The notes beneath the pieces are model-generated. The model saw only the letters and a program-made list of their open reading frames with translations. It did not search any database and was not told where the DNA came from. The position numbers and the translations under genes were made by a program. From assembly GCF_011064595.1 (NCBI RefSeq), contig NZ_JAALJI010000010.1:1-64000 (forward strand): a stretch of 64,000 nucleotides of DNA, written 5' to 3'. This DNA comes from Paludisphaera soli. GTDB lineage: Bacteria > Planctomycetota > Planctomycetia > Isosphaerales > Isosphaeraceae. Positions 7,426 to 16,901 of this stretch are shown in pieces (the first letter of the stretch is position 1; every line of letters begins with the position of its first letter).

Positions 7426-9660
7426 ATGGCGCACGCCCCATCCCCGCCGGCCGCCGGAGCGTCGAAGTCCTTCCGCCCCTACGTCCCCGCCGACCAGGAG
7501 CCCGCCGAGCTGACGTTCCGCGCGGTGGCTCTCGGGTCGCTCCTGGGGATCGTCTTCGGCGCGTCTTCGCTCTACCTGTTCCTCAAGGTGGGGATGACGG
7601 TCTCGGCCTCGATCCCGGTCGCCGTGCTGGCGATCACGATCTTCCGGGGGCTCTCCTACGCCTTCGGGCTGCGCCGGGCGACGATCCTGGAGAACAACGT
7701 CGTCCAGACGGCGGGCTCGGCCGGCGAGTCGATCGCCTTCGGCGTCGGTGCGACGATGCCGGCGCTGATGCTTCTCGGCTACGACCTGGAATGGTCGCGG
7801 GTGATGCTGGTCTCGATCCTCGGCGGGCTGCTGGGAATCCTCATGATGATCCCCTTGCGGCGGGCGTTCATCGTCAAGCAGCATGGCACGTTGCCCTATC
7901 CCGAGGGGACCGCCTGCGCCAAGGTCCTGATCGTCGGCGAGCACGGCGGGTCGAACGCGCGCACGGTCTTCCTGGGGTTCGGGCTGGGGGCGATCTACAA
8001 GGTCTTAATGCAAGGCCTGAAGCTCTGGCCGGCGGAGTGGGACCAGGCGCTGACCGGGATCAAGGGCTACAACAAGGCCGTGGTGGCGCTCGAGCCCGAC
8101 CCGACGCTGCTGGGAGTCGGTTACATCATCGGCCCTCGGATCGCCGCGGTGATGGTGGGCGGCGGCCTGCTGACCTCCCTGATGCTCGTGCCGATGATCG
8201 CGTATTTCGGAGAAGGCGTGCCGGGCGTCCTGCCCCCCGGACAGTCGCCGATCGGTTCGATGAGCCCGGGGGCCATCGCCGGCCAGTACGTCCGCTACAT
8301 CGGGGCGGGGGCCGTGGCCACCGGCGGCATCCTGAGCATGCTGAACGCCCTGCCGCTGATCTTCTCGTCGATTGCCGGCAGCCTGCGGGCGTTGAAGTCC
8401 GCCGAGGGCTCCACCGAGGCCGGGTCCGGGTCGCTCCCCCGGACCGATCGCGACATCCCCATGCCCCTGGTCCTCCTGGGGACGCTCGGCCTCGTCGGCC
8501 TGATCGCCTCCTCGAACCTGATCCCGGCCGATACGGCGGGGCGTATCGCCGGGGCCTTCCTCATCGTGCTTTTCGGTTTCCTGTTCGTCACGGTCAGCTC
8601 GCGGATCACGGGCGTCATCGGCTCGTCGTCGAACCCTATCTCCGGCATGACCATCGCCACGCTGCTGCTGACCTGCCTCATCTTCGTGATGCTCGGCTGG
8701 GTCGGTGGCGAGTACCGGCTCATCGCCCTCTCGATCGCGGCCATCGTTTGCATCGCCTCTTCGAACGGAGGCACGATCTCGCAGGACCTCAAGACGGGGT
8801 ATCTCGTCGGGGCGACCCCCTGGCGCCAGCAGGTGGCGATCCTCGTCGGCGCGCTGCTCTCGGCGGTCGTCATGGGCGGGACCTTGCTCTGGCTCAACGA
8901 CGCCTACACGACCGTCTCGAACCGCCCCGCGGACCTGCCCTCCGCGGTCTTCGACGTCTCGAAGCTCGCAGAGACCGAGACCCGCGACGGCCGCGAGTTC
9001 AAGGTCCTGCGGCTGACCGCCCCCATCGAAGGCGCTCTGCCGGGCACCTACCTGGTCGACGAAGCCGGCAAGGCCCAATGGATCAAGGACGCCGGCATCG
9101 GCGGCCGGCTGGACCACACGACGAGCGGGGCGCCCATCAAGAAGTTCAACCCGCCCCAGCCGAGGCTCTTCGCGACGATCATCGACGGCATCATGTCCGG
9201 AGACCTCCCGTGGGGCCTCGTGATCCTGGGTGCCGTGCTAGCGATCGTGGTGCAACTCGCGGGGGTCTCGGCGCTGGCCTTCGCGGTGGGCGTGTACCTG
9301 CCGCTGTCGACCACGCTGCCGATCTTCATCGGGGGCCTGGTCCGACTGCTGGTCGACCGCGCCCGCAAGTTCTCGGCCGAGGATTCCGAGACCAGCCCCG
9401 GCACGATGATGGCCACCGGCCTGATCGCCGGCGGCTCGCTGGCCGGCATCCTGATCGCGCTCCTCGTCGTCTTCGAGAACCTGGGCAAGGCCGTCGACTT
9501 CTCAACCACGGCCCCTGACGGCGAGCCCCAGTATCTCCTCCCCGCCCTGGGAGCATTCTCCGTCCTCACCACCGTCCTGCTCATCGTCGCGATGACCGGC
9601 AAGCGGCAGGTTATGCAGGAAGACGACGCCAAGGACATCTCCGAGGGCGAGTTGACCTGA
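7426..9660 (+). CDS. OPT-family oligopeptide/metal-chelate transporter
   Basis: A 744-residue polytopic inner-membrane protein of the OPT family, which imports oligopeptides or metal-siderophore/nicotianamine-type complexes by proton symport. Visible signs are the N-terminal FRAVALGSLLGIVFGASSLYL segment, the NNVVQTAGSAGESIAFG motif typical of bacterial OPT proteins, the KQHGTLPYPEGTACAKVL segment, and SSNGGTISQDLKTGYLVGATP in the second half. About 14-16 hydrophobic segments are visible. A soluble insertion near residues 500-590 (ETRDGREFKVLRLTAP) is longer than in minimal members and is extracytoplasmic or in a loop. It starts at ATG 7426 with AGGAGAG upstream, 114 bp after the adenylate kinase stop. 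Substrate is not predictable. Confidence 0.88.
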   Translation: MAHAPSPPAAGASKSFRPYVPADQEPAELTFRAVALGSLLGIVFGASSLYLFLKVGMTVSASIPVAVLAITIFRGLSYAFGLRRATILENNVVQTAGSAGESIAFGVGATMPALMLLGYDLEWSRVMLVSILGGLLGILMMIPLRRAFIVKQHGTLPYPEGTACAKVLIVGEHGGSNARTVFLGFGLGAIYKVLMQGLKLWPAEWDQALTGIKGYNKAVVALEPDPTLLGVGYIIGPRIAAVMVGGGLLTSLMLVPMIAYFGEGVPGVLPPGQSPIGSMSPGAIAGQYVRYIGAGAVATGGILSMLNALPLIFSSIAGSLRALKSAEGSTEAGSGSLPRTDRDIPMPLVLLGTLGLVGLIASSNLIPADTAGRIAGAFLIVLFGFLFVTVSSRITGVIGSSSNPISGMTIATLLLTCLIFVMLGWVGGEYRLIALSIAAIVCIASSNGGTISQDLKTGYLVGATPWRQQVAILVGALLSAVVMGGTLLWLNDAYTTVSNRPADLPSAVFDVSKLAETETRDGREFKVLRLTAPIEGALPGTYLVDEAGKAQWIKDAGIGGRLDHTTSGAPIKKFNPPQPRLFATIIDGIMSGDLPWGLVILGAVLAIVVQLAGVSALAFAVGVYLPLSTTLPIFIGGLVRLLVDRARKFSAEDSETSPGTMMATGLIAGGSLAGILIALLVVFENLGKAVDFSTTAPDGEPQYLLPALGAFSVLTTVLLIVAMTGKRQVMQEDDAKDISEGELT

Positions 9661-9883
9661 GCCCCTGTCGACGCCGGGCTCGATTGGTCTCCAGCCTCGG
9701 AGACCGATGCAAGCCCGCGTGTTCGCCCCACGTATACCCACCGCAGGGGACGGAGCGGGGCGGGATCAGTCGGATTCGGTCGCGACGACGGGATCGGATC
9801 AGCGACCGAGCTTAACGCCGAAAGCCACGGGGGGGACGGGACTTGGCGGTTCCCGTCGGTTTGAGTCGGGGGGAAGCGGGAAG

Positions 9884-9956
<73 letters not shown>

Positions 9957-9977
9957 GCACGCGTTGGCGAGAGAAGT

Positions 9978-10007
9978 ACAATAGGCCTTCGACCGGGGTA
10001 TTGTCAA
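9978..10007 (-). promoter_or_regulatory. sigma70-type promoter of tRNA-Phe
   Basis: On the minus strand a perfect TTGACA (plus 10002-10007) is followed after 18 bp by TATTGT (plus 9978-9983), 22 bp before the tRNA 5' end. The insertion sequence to the right begins only 8 bp (the target duplication) beyond the -35 box. Confidence 0.72.
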
Positions 10008-10050
10008 CACCAGGCGGTCGGAAGGGTGTGCCTTCGGAAGTTGGCAGCGG

Positions 10051-11354
10051 CTATGCGGCCCAGAGGTCGTGCCACTCGGGCTGATCGGCGAGGGCGACGA
10101 GCTCGACCAGCGGGCCGACGTGCTCGACGCGCCAGCGGGCCCCGGTCCGCTTCATCCGGCGGTTCACCAGCTGCTTGATGGCCCCCTCGACCATCCCGCT
10201 GCCGATCCAGCGGCCTCGGGCGAGCCGGTCGGCGTGGCCCAGGCGGGTCGGGTGGGACGCCAGGTAGGCCGACAGGGCCCGCAGCGATACGCCGTCGCAG
10301 CCCGCCGGGAGCTCGGCGAACAGGCCGGCGATCCAGCGGTCGACGCCCGGCTTGCCTTCGGCCAGCAGCGCGGCGACGCCGGCCTCGCGGCGGGGCCCGG
10401 CCGCGACGGGGGCGGGCCAGGCCGCCTTGACCGCGTCGCCTATGTGCTCCACGGCGTGGAAGACGTCGAGCACGCCTTCGGCCTGGGGGAGGACCTCGGC
10501 GGCGAGGTTCCAGATCCATTCGGCGCCGTCGCCCAGGACGGTCGCGTCGGCCGCCGTCGTCGCCCTCAGGCGGTCGGCCTCGCGGCGGACCCGGCCTGCG
10601 AAGTCGCCGGCCCCCTCGACCGCGGCGACCGCCGAGCGGATCGACGGCGGCGGCAGGCGTCGATCGGCCCACTCGTCGACCGGCGTCGGGTCGCCGGGCT
10701 CGCGGCGGGCGAAGACCGCGACCTTGACGTCGCGCCAGCCGCCGGTCGTCGGGACCTTGCCGGCGTCGACCTCCAGCTCGACCGCGCCGGAGGCGACGGC
10801 GAATCGGCCGGCGTCGCGCCGCCCGGGGCGTTCGGCGGCGGCGCGACGGGCCGCGGCGTGGGTCTCCCGGCGGATCACGTCGTCGGGGGGGGCCCAGCCG
10901 AGCATCTCGCCCATCAGCCGCTGCGCCCGCGCGAACGAGTCGTGGACGCCGGCCAGGACGGCCAGCCGCTCGCCGCCGGGGCTCAGCAGGCCGTCCGCGC
11001 CCAAGGCCTCGTCGGCCGGGAACGAGCCGGCCCCGTCGGCGACGACGTAGGCGCGCTCCAGGCGGATCGGCCCGGCGGCCGTCAGGAGCCGACGCGATCG
11101 CCGCCCCTTCGGCCTCGCCCCGGCCGGCCGTTTTTGGGGGCGTCGACCTCGGCCACGCGACGCCGCGGGGCGTCCTCCAGGGCCGAGACGGTCAGCTTCC
11201 GCCCCTTCTCGACCGCCTCCGCCTCGCAGGCGGCCAGGACCGTCCCGTGCGGGGCCTCCAGGGCCGTCCGCCGCAGGTCGGCGACCATCGCAAGCGCCTG
11301 CTCGATCAGCAGCCGTTCGGAATCGTCCTCGTACTCGATCGTGAGCGAAGGCAT
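10051..11354 (-). CDS. ISKra4-family transposase, two frames joined by a probable -1 frameshift
   Basis: Translation starts at ATG 11354 with AGGAGG upstream and gives MPSLTIEYEDDSERLLIEQA, the usual ISKra4 N-terminal helical region, ending in that frame at 11082. The rest continues in the -1 frame from about 11130: RRLLTAAGPIRLERAYVV, then a DDE-type catalytic core with VDAGKVPTTGGWRDVKV (first Asp), LGDGAEWIWNLAAEV followed by VFHAVEHI (second Asp and the FHAVEH signature), and GSGMVEGAIKQLVNRRMKRT (Glu). The fused product is about 434 residues, near the family norm. The frames overlap at a CCCCC-AAAAA-C run. The IS has intact ends and target duplication, so programmed frameshifting is a reasonable alternative to mutation. 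Confidence 0.85.
11127..11142 (-). promoter_or_regulatory. candidate -1 ribosomal frameshift site in the transposase
   Basis: On the minus strand the zero-frame codons GCC CCC AAA AAC are followed by the continuing frame CCC CAA AAA CGG. The C5-A5-C run (A5 and C5 complementary to plus 11131-11140) resembles the A-AAA-AAC slip sites of other insertion sequences, though the first base is C. No experiment supports it. Confidence 0.4.
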
Positions 11355-11503
11355 GGCGGCCCCTCCTTGATGCGACGGCGTCGCGGCGACCCCGAACGCC
11401 CCCCCATCGTGAGCCATCCATGCCAATTTCTAAAGGCACACCCGGTCGGAAAGCTCCGTGTGAGACGATAAAGGCAAAGCGCGTCGCGATCGCGGCCGCT
11501 GCC

Positions 11504-12273
11504 TCAGGGCGCGATACGAAGCCGGCCCGGCGACGCCGCGGCAGGAAGTGCACTTCGCCGTCGAGGCGGACGACCGGCGGAGGGGCGAGCGGCCGCGCGA
11601 GAATCAGGAGGGGTGCGGCCAAGTCGGCCGGCTACGGCCAAGGTCAGGCCTCCCGCGAGCGCGAGGGCCAGCGAGGAGGGCTCGGGAACGACGACACCCG
11701 CGAGGTGGACCCCAGTGAGCTGGAAAGTCACCTTGCCCGTCGTCGGATCGCGCGACCGGAAGACTAGGGAGTAGACGTCGGTGTGAGGCGTATCGCCCAG
11801 GATCGTGGGGTGGGTGATGGATTTGGAGTCCAGGATCCTCGGTCCCGGGTTCTCCAGATTGGTCAGGCCGGGGGCGAAGGTCTCGTGATACTCCGCCTGG
11901 CCGGGGCTCAGCAGGATGTCGATGAGTCGGCCTGAGAGGCGTGCTGGGCCCGGATCTGGAAGCGGAAAAAGCTGTTGGGGGGCTGGCGGATGGCCGTGAT
12001 CTGCACCCTCCATAAGGCTCCCGGCTCATCGTACTGGCTGCGGCCATGAGGGAAGAGGTCGGCAAAGAACACCTCCCCGAACGGCGGCTCCTCTCCGTTC
12101 CACTCCCAGAACCAGGTGAAGGTCTCGTTGCTCTCGGCATACCCAGTCGGCGACTGCGGCGGATTGGGCGTGGAACCGAACATGAAATCGCCGCGAGCCG
12201 GCGTGGGGGCGGTCAACAGCACGCTGGCGCAAATCAGGAGAGAAAATGCGGCGGCCCTGCGATGCGTCGTCAT
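11504..12273 (-). pseudogene. PEP-CTERM secreted protein, frameshifted
   Basis: The start at 12273 gives a signal peptide (MTTHRRAAAFSLLICASVLL, then TAPTPARG) and a mature region with FTWFWEWNGEEPPFGEVFF. Near 11920-11935 the coding sequence moves to another frame (one base lost), continuing as LIDILLSPGQAEYHETFAPG, FRSRDPTTGKVTFQLTG and the C-terminal sorting signal VPEPSSLALALAGGL followed by a hydrophobic helix and arginines. PEP-CTERM proteins are recognised by exosortase/archaeosortase-type systems and handled at the cell envelope; function of the mature domain is unknown. About 35 basic and proline-rich residues follow the expected end of the signal, another sign of decay. A sequencing error at the frame change is possible. 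Confidence 0.65.
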
Positions 12274-12644
12274 CGTCGCCCCCCTAGTAATGAAAACGAT
12301 TCACCGAGTGAGATCTGGATCCTACGATTCCGCCGCGAGCGGAAAAGGTCGCGATCCGACCGAATTCCTTTCCTTTCTTCCGCGAGTCCCTGAATCGGTT
12401 CAACCGCCACGGACCATCAGAGGCATAAGAAGCCCGCCTCCCCTGCGGAAAGTCCGACGGCCTTCGGGCCAATTTCTCCGCCGATCTCGCGAACGGCCTC
12501 GGGGGATCCGGCTCGTGACGATTCCTTGCCGCGGCAAGCTAAGGCCCGGCGCCACACCGAGGGTCTGTCGTTCGGCCAAGGTTCGTGGCGTGGGCTCAGG
12601 GTGTCGGTGAAGGGGCCGATTCGGATTCGATAAGAATCCCGATC
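12274..12644. other. 371-bp spacer between two minus-strand genes
   Basis: Holds the upstream region of the PEP-CTERM gene, with a modestly AT-richer stretch at about 12285-12380. I see no RNA gene, strong hairpin or convincing promoter in it. Confidence 0.4.
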
Positions 12645-14747
12645 TCAAGGATGCGAACGCTCCCGGCCTTCTCCGGCGGCGGGTCGAATCTGGACGAGAT
12701 TGTCGAAAAAGGTCGCGCCGCCGCCCATGTCGCTGAGGGCCGACGAGGTGGTCGCGTTGGCGTTGGAGCGACCGGGGGAGTGCTTGTTCCAGTAGATCCC
12801 CGGGGCGACGGCGACGCCGGGGCGGACCCCGCCGGTGAGGGCGACGCGGGCGCGAAAGGCGCCCCGAGAGTTGAAGACCTCGACCCAATCGCCCTCGGCG
12901 ACGCCTCGCGCCTCGGCGTCCTCGACGGCCATCTCGAGGGTCGGCTCTCCGGCGCCGGCGCGATGATGGGGCGAGCCGGCGAAGGTCGAGTTGAGGAATT
13001 GCGCCCGAGGTGGGCTCAGGAGCTGGATCGGGAACCGGCCGGCCAGGTCGGGCCGCGAGTGCGGATCTTCGAGCGGCGGGATGTACGACGGCAGCGGGTC
13101 GAGGCCGTCGCGGGCCATGCGCTCGGAGTACAGCTCGCACTTGCCGGAAGGCGTGGGGAAGACGCCGTCGGCGAACGGGGCGTACGCATCGGGGAGATTC
13201 AGCCGGACCGAGCCCTCCGCCTTCAAGCGTTCGAGCGTCAGGCCCCGGAGCGCCGGGCCGCCGTCGAGGGCCTCGCGCATCAGGGTCTCGTCGTCCGGGA
13301 ACAGATCGGGCTCGAAGCCCAGCCGCGCGGCCAGGGCGCGGAAGACGTCGTTGTTCGACCGGCACTCGCCGCGGGGCTCGATGGAGCGAGGGTTGTGCAT
13401 CACTTCATGGTGCCCGTACGAGCCGTGGAGGTCGACGTGTTCGAGCTGCGACGTGGCCGGCAGGACGACGTCGGCGTAGTCGACGGTGTCGGTGGCGAAC
13501 AGTTCGTGGACGACGGTGAACAGGTCCTCGCGTTCGAGCCCCCGGAGCACCCTGGCCTGGTTGGGCGCGACGGCGGCGGGGTTGCTGTTGTAGACGTAGA
13601 GCGCCCGCACCGGGGGGCCGGGAAGCTCGCCGGCGAGGGCCTCGCCGAGCTGGTTCATGTTGACGGTGCGCGTGCCGGCGGGGGAGAGGTCGGGCCGCGT
13701 CAGGCGAGCGTCGTCGAAGCCGTAGGCCCCGCTGGTCGAGAGCATGGCGCCGCCGCCGGGATGTCGCCACGAGCCGATCACGGCCGGGAGGCACGCGATT
13801 GTTCGCACGGCCATGCCGCCGCCGTGATGGCGCTGCATGCCGTAGTTCAGGCGGATGAGCGACGGCTGCTCCTTCGCGAGACGGTGCGCGAACGTCTCGA
13901 TCGTCCCCACGTCCACGCCGGTGATCGCGGCGGTGCGGTCGGGCGGGTAGTCGTGGAGCACACGATCGCGGAGTCGGTCGGCACCGACGGTCCCTCGGGC
14001 CAGGTAATCCTCGTCTGCGAGGCCGTCCCGCCAGAGGACGTGCATCAGGCCGAGGGCCAGGGCGGCGTCGGTGCCGGGGCGGGGCTGAATGTGCCAGTCG
14101 GAGCGTGCGGCGGTCGGGCTGCGGTAGGGGTCGACGGTGACGATCGTCGCCCCGTTCTTCTTGCGAGCCTCGATCATGAGGCTCCAAAGGTGCGAGTTCG
14201 TGTTGACGGTGTTCGACCCCCAGTTGACCACGAACTTGCAGCCCGACACGGCCAGCGGATCGGCGCCCAGGCGTCCCCGGCCCAGGGTGTACTCGTAGCC
14301 GATCGTCCCGGCCGAGGCGCAGATCGTCCGGTCGAGTTTCGAGGCGCCCAGGCGGTGGAAGAACCGCCGGTCCAGGCTGCTCGCCTGAAGCTTGCCCATC
14401 GTCCCGTAGTAGCTGTAGGGGAGGATCGCCTGCGGGCCGTCGGTCGATTCGGCCACGGAGCGGAACCGCTCGGCGATCGTCGACAGGGCCTCGTCCCACG
14501 AGATGCGCTCGAACCGCCCCTCGCCCTTGCGACCGACCCGCCGCATGGGATGCATCAGCCGATCATCGCTATAGACGCGGTCGAGGTAGCGGGCCATCTT
14601 CTGGCAGAGGAACCCGCGCGTGAAGGGGTGGTGGGGGTCCCCCTTGAGCGCGACGGCGACCCCGTCTCGAACCGTCACCAGCATGCTGCAGGTGTCCGGG
14701 CAGTCCAGCGGGCAGACGTTCTTCCGGACGATGGGGTCGGATGCCAC
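12645..14747 (-). CDS. molybdopterin-dependent oxidoreductase with N-terminal 4Fe-4S site
   Basis: A 700-residue member of the DMSO-reductase superfamily. Cluster ligands are C12, C16, C20 (VCPLDCPDTC) and C48 (GFLCQK). The central molybdopterin domains follow, with FVVNWGSNTVNTNSHLW and VTVDPYRSPTAARSDWHI motifs for cofactor binding, and the C-terminal dinucleotide-binding domain carries LSPPRAQFLNSTF and VEVFNSRGAFRARV. No Tat signal is seen, so it is probably cytoplasmic. Relatives include formate dehydrogenase-like and BisC-like assimilatory enzymes; the substrate is not clear, and no adjacent electron-transfer subunit is encoded. The start is GTG 14747 with AAGGAG upstream. It stands alone, divergent from the nitrilase-like gene. 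Confidence 0.88.
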   Translation of the reverse strand: MASDPIVRKNVCPLDCPDTCSMLVTVRDGVAVALKGDPHHPFTRGFLCQKMARYLDRVYSDDRLMHPMRRVGRKGEGRFERISWDEALSTIAERFRSVAESTDGPQAILPYSYYGTMGKLQASSLDRRFFHRLGASKLDRTICASAGTIGYEYTLGRGRLGADPLAVSGCKFVVNWGSNTVNTNSHLWSLMIEARKKNGATIVTVDPYRSPTAARSDWHIQPRPGTDAALALGLMHVLWRDGLADEDYLARGTVGADRLRDRVLHDYPPDRTAAITGVDVGTIETFAHRLAKEQPSLIRLNYGMQRHHGGGMAVRTIACLPAVIGSWRHPGGGAMLSTSGAYGFDDARLTRPDLSPAGTRTVNMNQLGEALAGELPGPPVRALYVYNSNPAAVAPNQARVLRGLEREDLFTVVHELFATDTVDYADVVLPATSQLEHVDLHGSYGHHEVMHNPRSIEPRGECRSNNDVFRALAARLGFEPDLFPDDETLMREALDGGPALRGLTLERLKAEGSVRLNLPDAYAPFADGVFPTPSGKCELYSERMARDGLDPLPSYIPPLEDPHSRPDLAGRFPIQLLSPPRAQFLNSTFAGSPHHRAGAGEPTLEMAVEDAEARGVAEGDWVEVFNSRGAFRARVALTGGVRPGVAVAPGIYWNKHSPGRSNANATTSSALSDMGGGATFFDNLVQIRPAAGEGRERSHP

Positions 14748-15123
14748 GCGCGAGCTCCTTCGGGATCACGGCTGTCGCTCCCGCGATTCTACCGGAGGAT
14801 AGCAGCCACGCTCGCCATCCCCACGGCGGTTTCCGGCATTTCTTCCGACCGGGACCGGGAAGATCGGGACCTGTCCAGGCCGTCTTTCCGATCGAACCGA
14901 GAGCCGGGGGTTGATGGGGCGACGGGTCGGCAGGGGAGGGGCGCTGTCGAACCTGGAGACTCGGCCGGAGGCGGCGCGGACGATGAAGCGTGTCAGGTCC
15001 GAAGCCCCCGTGGGGTGGCCGGCGAAACTCCAGGATCGAGAGCTATACCCGTCGGCAGGTGGCGGGTCCTCGGCTAAGCTGGCTGTCATGACTCCGCCTC
15101 TCGACACTTTCGGGGCGACCGCC
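14748..15123. other. divergent intergenic region between oxidoreductase and amidohydrolase
   Basis: About 375 bp. An in-frame extension of the downstream gene is open here, but the signal peptide argues for a start at 15124. No RNA gene or strong repeat seen. Confidence 0.4.
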
Positions 15124-16197
15124 ATGCAGCGACTCAACGTGTCCTGGCTCATCAGCTTCGCGATCCTGATCGGGTTCGGCCCGCCCTCCCTGGTCGCGGG
15201 TGAAGACGAGAAGTCCCCCACCTCGAAAGCGGACCGACCGCCCCGCAAGGTCGTCGTCGGGACGGCGATCCTCGGCTCTCACGGCGACTATCCCGGCCTG
15301 GCGGCTCGCCTGGACTCGCTGGGCGTCATGATCGACGAGATGGCCCGACGCGCGTCGAAGCTGCGTCCGGGCCGCGGACTCGACCTGGCGATACTCCCCG
15401 AGACGGCGGTGACCGCGACGGGAGGGCTGGCCCGCGATCGGGCCGTCGAGCTCGACGGACCCATCAAAAAGGCCTTCGGCGACCTGGCGCGCAAGCACGG
15501 GACGTATATCATCGCGACGATGGATCTGGCCGAAACCGGTCCCGAGGGAACGACCTTTTCCAACGCGGCCGTCCTGTTCGATCGCGAGGGGGAGGTCGCC
15601 GGCATCTATCGCAAACGCCACCCCGTCGCCTACGTCGGCAGCGACGTGCTGGAAGGCGGGATCACGCCGGGGCGGGACTGCCCCGTGTTCGACTGCGACT
15701 TCGGCAAGCTCGGCATCCAAATCTGCTGGGACGTTCAATACGCCGACGGCTGGGATCTCCTGGCCGAAGGCGGCGCCGAGATCGTCGCCTGGCCGACGGC
15801 CTCCCCGGCCACGGCGACGCCCGCCGCTCGCGCCGCCCGGGGTCGCTTCTACGTCGTTTCCAGCACCTGGCGAAACAACGCCGCGATCTACGAGCCGACC
15901 GGGCTCGTCGCAGCCCGTATCGAACAGCCGGAGACCATCCTCGTCCATGAGCTGGACCTGAGCTACGCCATCCTCGGCTGGTCGGGCTTCCTCCGGGACG
16001 GAGAGGCCCTCCAAGAGAAGTACGGCGAGCGGGTCGGCTTCCATTACGACCCCCGAGAGGACCTGGGGCTGTTCTGGTCCAACGATCCGGGAACGACCAT
16101 CGGCGGCATGGTCCGCTCGATCGGCGGCGAGGAACTCGACGTCCAGGTTGCCCGGAATCGTCGGCTGCAGGACGCGTCTCGCAACGTCAGCCCCTAA
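15124..16197 (+). CDS. secreted carbon-nitrogen hydrolase (nitrilase superfamily)
   Basis: A 357-residue protein with an N-terminal signal-like helix (MQRLNVSWLISFAILIGFG, cleavage near VAG-ED), so it probably acts outside the cytoplasm, unusual for the family. The catalytic triad is clear: Glu93 in LPETAV, Lys164 in YRKRHPVAY and Cys201 in IQICWDVQY. These enzymes hydrolyse nitriles or amides to acids and ammonia. A later start at 15124 is chosen over 15088 because it begins the signal peptide directly; both are in frame. About 45 bp after its stop a perfect 10-bp hairpin (16244-16275) may end transcription. Substrate not predictable; an omega-amidase or secreted amidase role is possible. 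Confidence 0.85.
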   Translation: MQRLNVSWLISFAILIGFGPPSLVAGEDEKSPTSKADRPPRKVVVGTAILGSHGDYPGLAARLDSLGVMIDEMARRASKLRPGRGLDLAILPETAVTATGGLARDRAVELDGPIKKAFGDLARKHGTYIIATMDLAETGPEGTTFSNAAVLFDREGEVAGIYRKRHPVAYVGSDVLEGGITPGRDCPVFDCDFGKLGIQICWDVQYADGWDLLAEGGAEIVAWPTASPATATPAARAARGRFYVVSSTWRNNAAIYEPTGLVAARIEQPETILVHELDLSYAILGWSGFLRDGEALQEKYGERVGFHYDPREDLGLFWSNDPGTTIGGMVRSIGGEELDVQVARNRRLQDASRNVSP

Positions 16198-16243
16198 TTC
16201 CTAGCCGAGCGGGGGCCCGAGCTCTCGACCTGGAAGGTGGAGA

Positions 16244-16275
16244 CCCTCTCCGCGATCTCCGTGATGCGGAGAGGG
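16244..16275 (+). terminator. hairpin after the amidohydrolase gene
   Basis: CCCTCTCCGC (16244-16253) pairs perfectly with GCGGAGAGGG (16266-16275) around a 12-base loop. No T-tract follows. Position 46 bp after a stop codon suggests transcription termination. Confidence 0.5.
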
Positions 16276-16901
16276 GGCGACCGCGGATCGACCGCTTCGT
16301 GCATCGTCGCGGCGGACGTCAGGGCGAGTCCGAATCGGCGTCGAAATCGATCACATCTCGGGCCCGGAGGGTCTGCGCCGCGAGTCGCTTTGAAGGGCGA
16401 TCCGGGCCGTCAGGCTCGCCGATCGCTGGGACTGCTGAAGCGTCCGAACTGGCCGATCGCCGACGGTCCCATTGCAGAGGCGCGGTTGCTGAGGCCGGCG
16501 GAGGAAACGGGCCTCAACCCCGCCCACGCCCAGGGCCGTCGACCTGGCCAAAGCTGCCGGGACAGTAACGCGGCTGAGCGGGATGACGGTCGTGCAATCT
16601 CGGAGAAATGCCGTCGTTGATCGAGGGTTCGGGAACAGAGTCAACCTGGGAAGCCGCGCCAACCGGGCCTTCGCCGAACCGACGACCACGCAAGTTCCGA
16701 GGCTTCGACAGTCGGGGGACTTCGCCGTCATCACGCCGAAGATCCTGACGATCCCGGGGGCGGATAGCCCTCGAATGTCTCGGGCCTGGTGCTTTCGTGG
16801 ACCGCCGCGAGACCGATCCTCAGGTTCGCCGCTCCCCGGGAATCCGGATCAACCCTGCTCGCCGCCGAGTCGCTGGGTTGGAGAGAAAAGTCTCGCAAAG
16901 C
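16276..16901. other. about 630 bp without a recognisable gene
   Basis: Short open frames exist on both strands but show no family features, and codon choice does not favour one. No tRNA or other RNA is recognised. The right part grades into the dispersed repeat at 16902. It may hold relics of further repeat units. Confidence 0.4.

Larger units (their letters stand above)
10024..11443 (-). mobile_element. complete ISKra4-like insertion sequence, 1420 bp
   Basis: Terminal inverted repeats are seen directly: 10024-10046 begins GGGTGTGCCTTCGGAAGTTG, and the reverse complement of 11421-11443 begins GGGTGTGCCTTTAGAAATTG; they match at 20 of 23 positions. Both ends are flanked by the same 8-base target duplication GGTCGGAA (10016-10023 and 11444-11451). 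The perfect duplication and well-preserved ends point to a recent insertion. The single transposase gene fills the element on the minus strand and belongs to the ISKra4-type DDE family by its motifs. The insertion lies between the tRNA-Phe promoter and the PEP-CTERM pseudogene. Confidence 0.9.

Noticed and set aside
12585-15077. An 830-codon plus-strand frame over the molybdopterin oxidoreductase
   Set aside because: Antisense to a gene with an intact 4Fe-4S motif and cofactor-binding segments.
16276-16901. Possible small genes in the 630-bp gap
   Set aside because: Open frames are short, overlapping on both strands, without ribosome-binding sites or family features.
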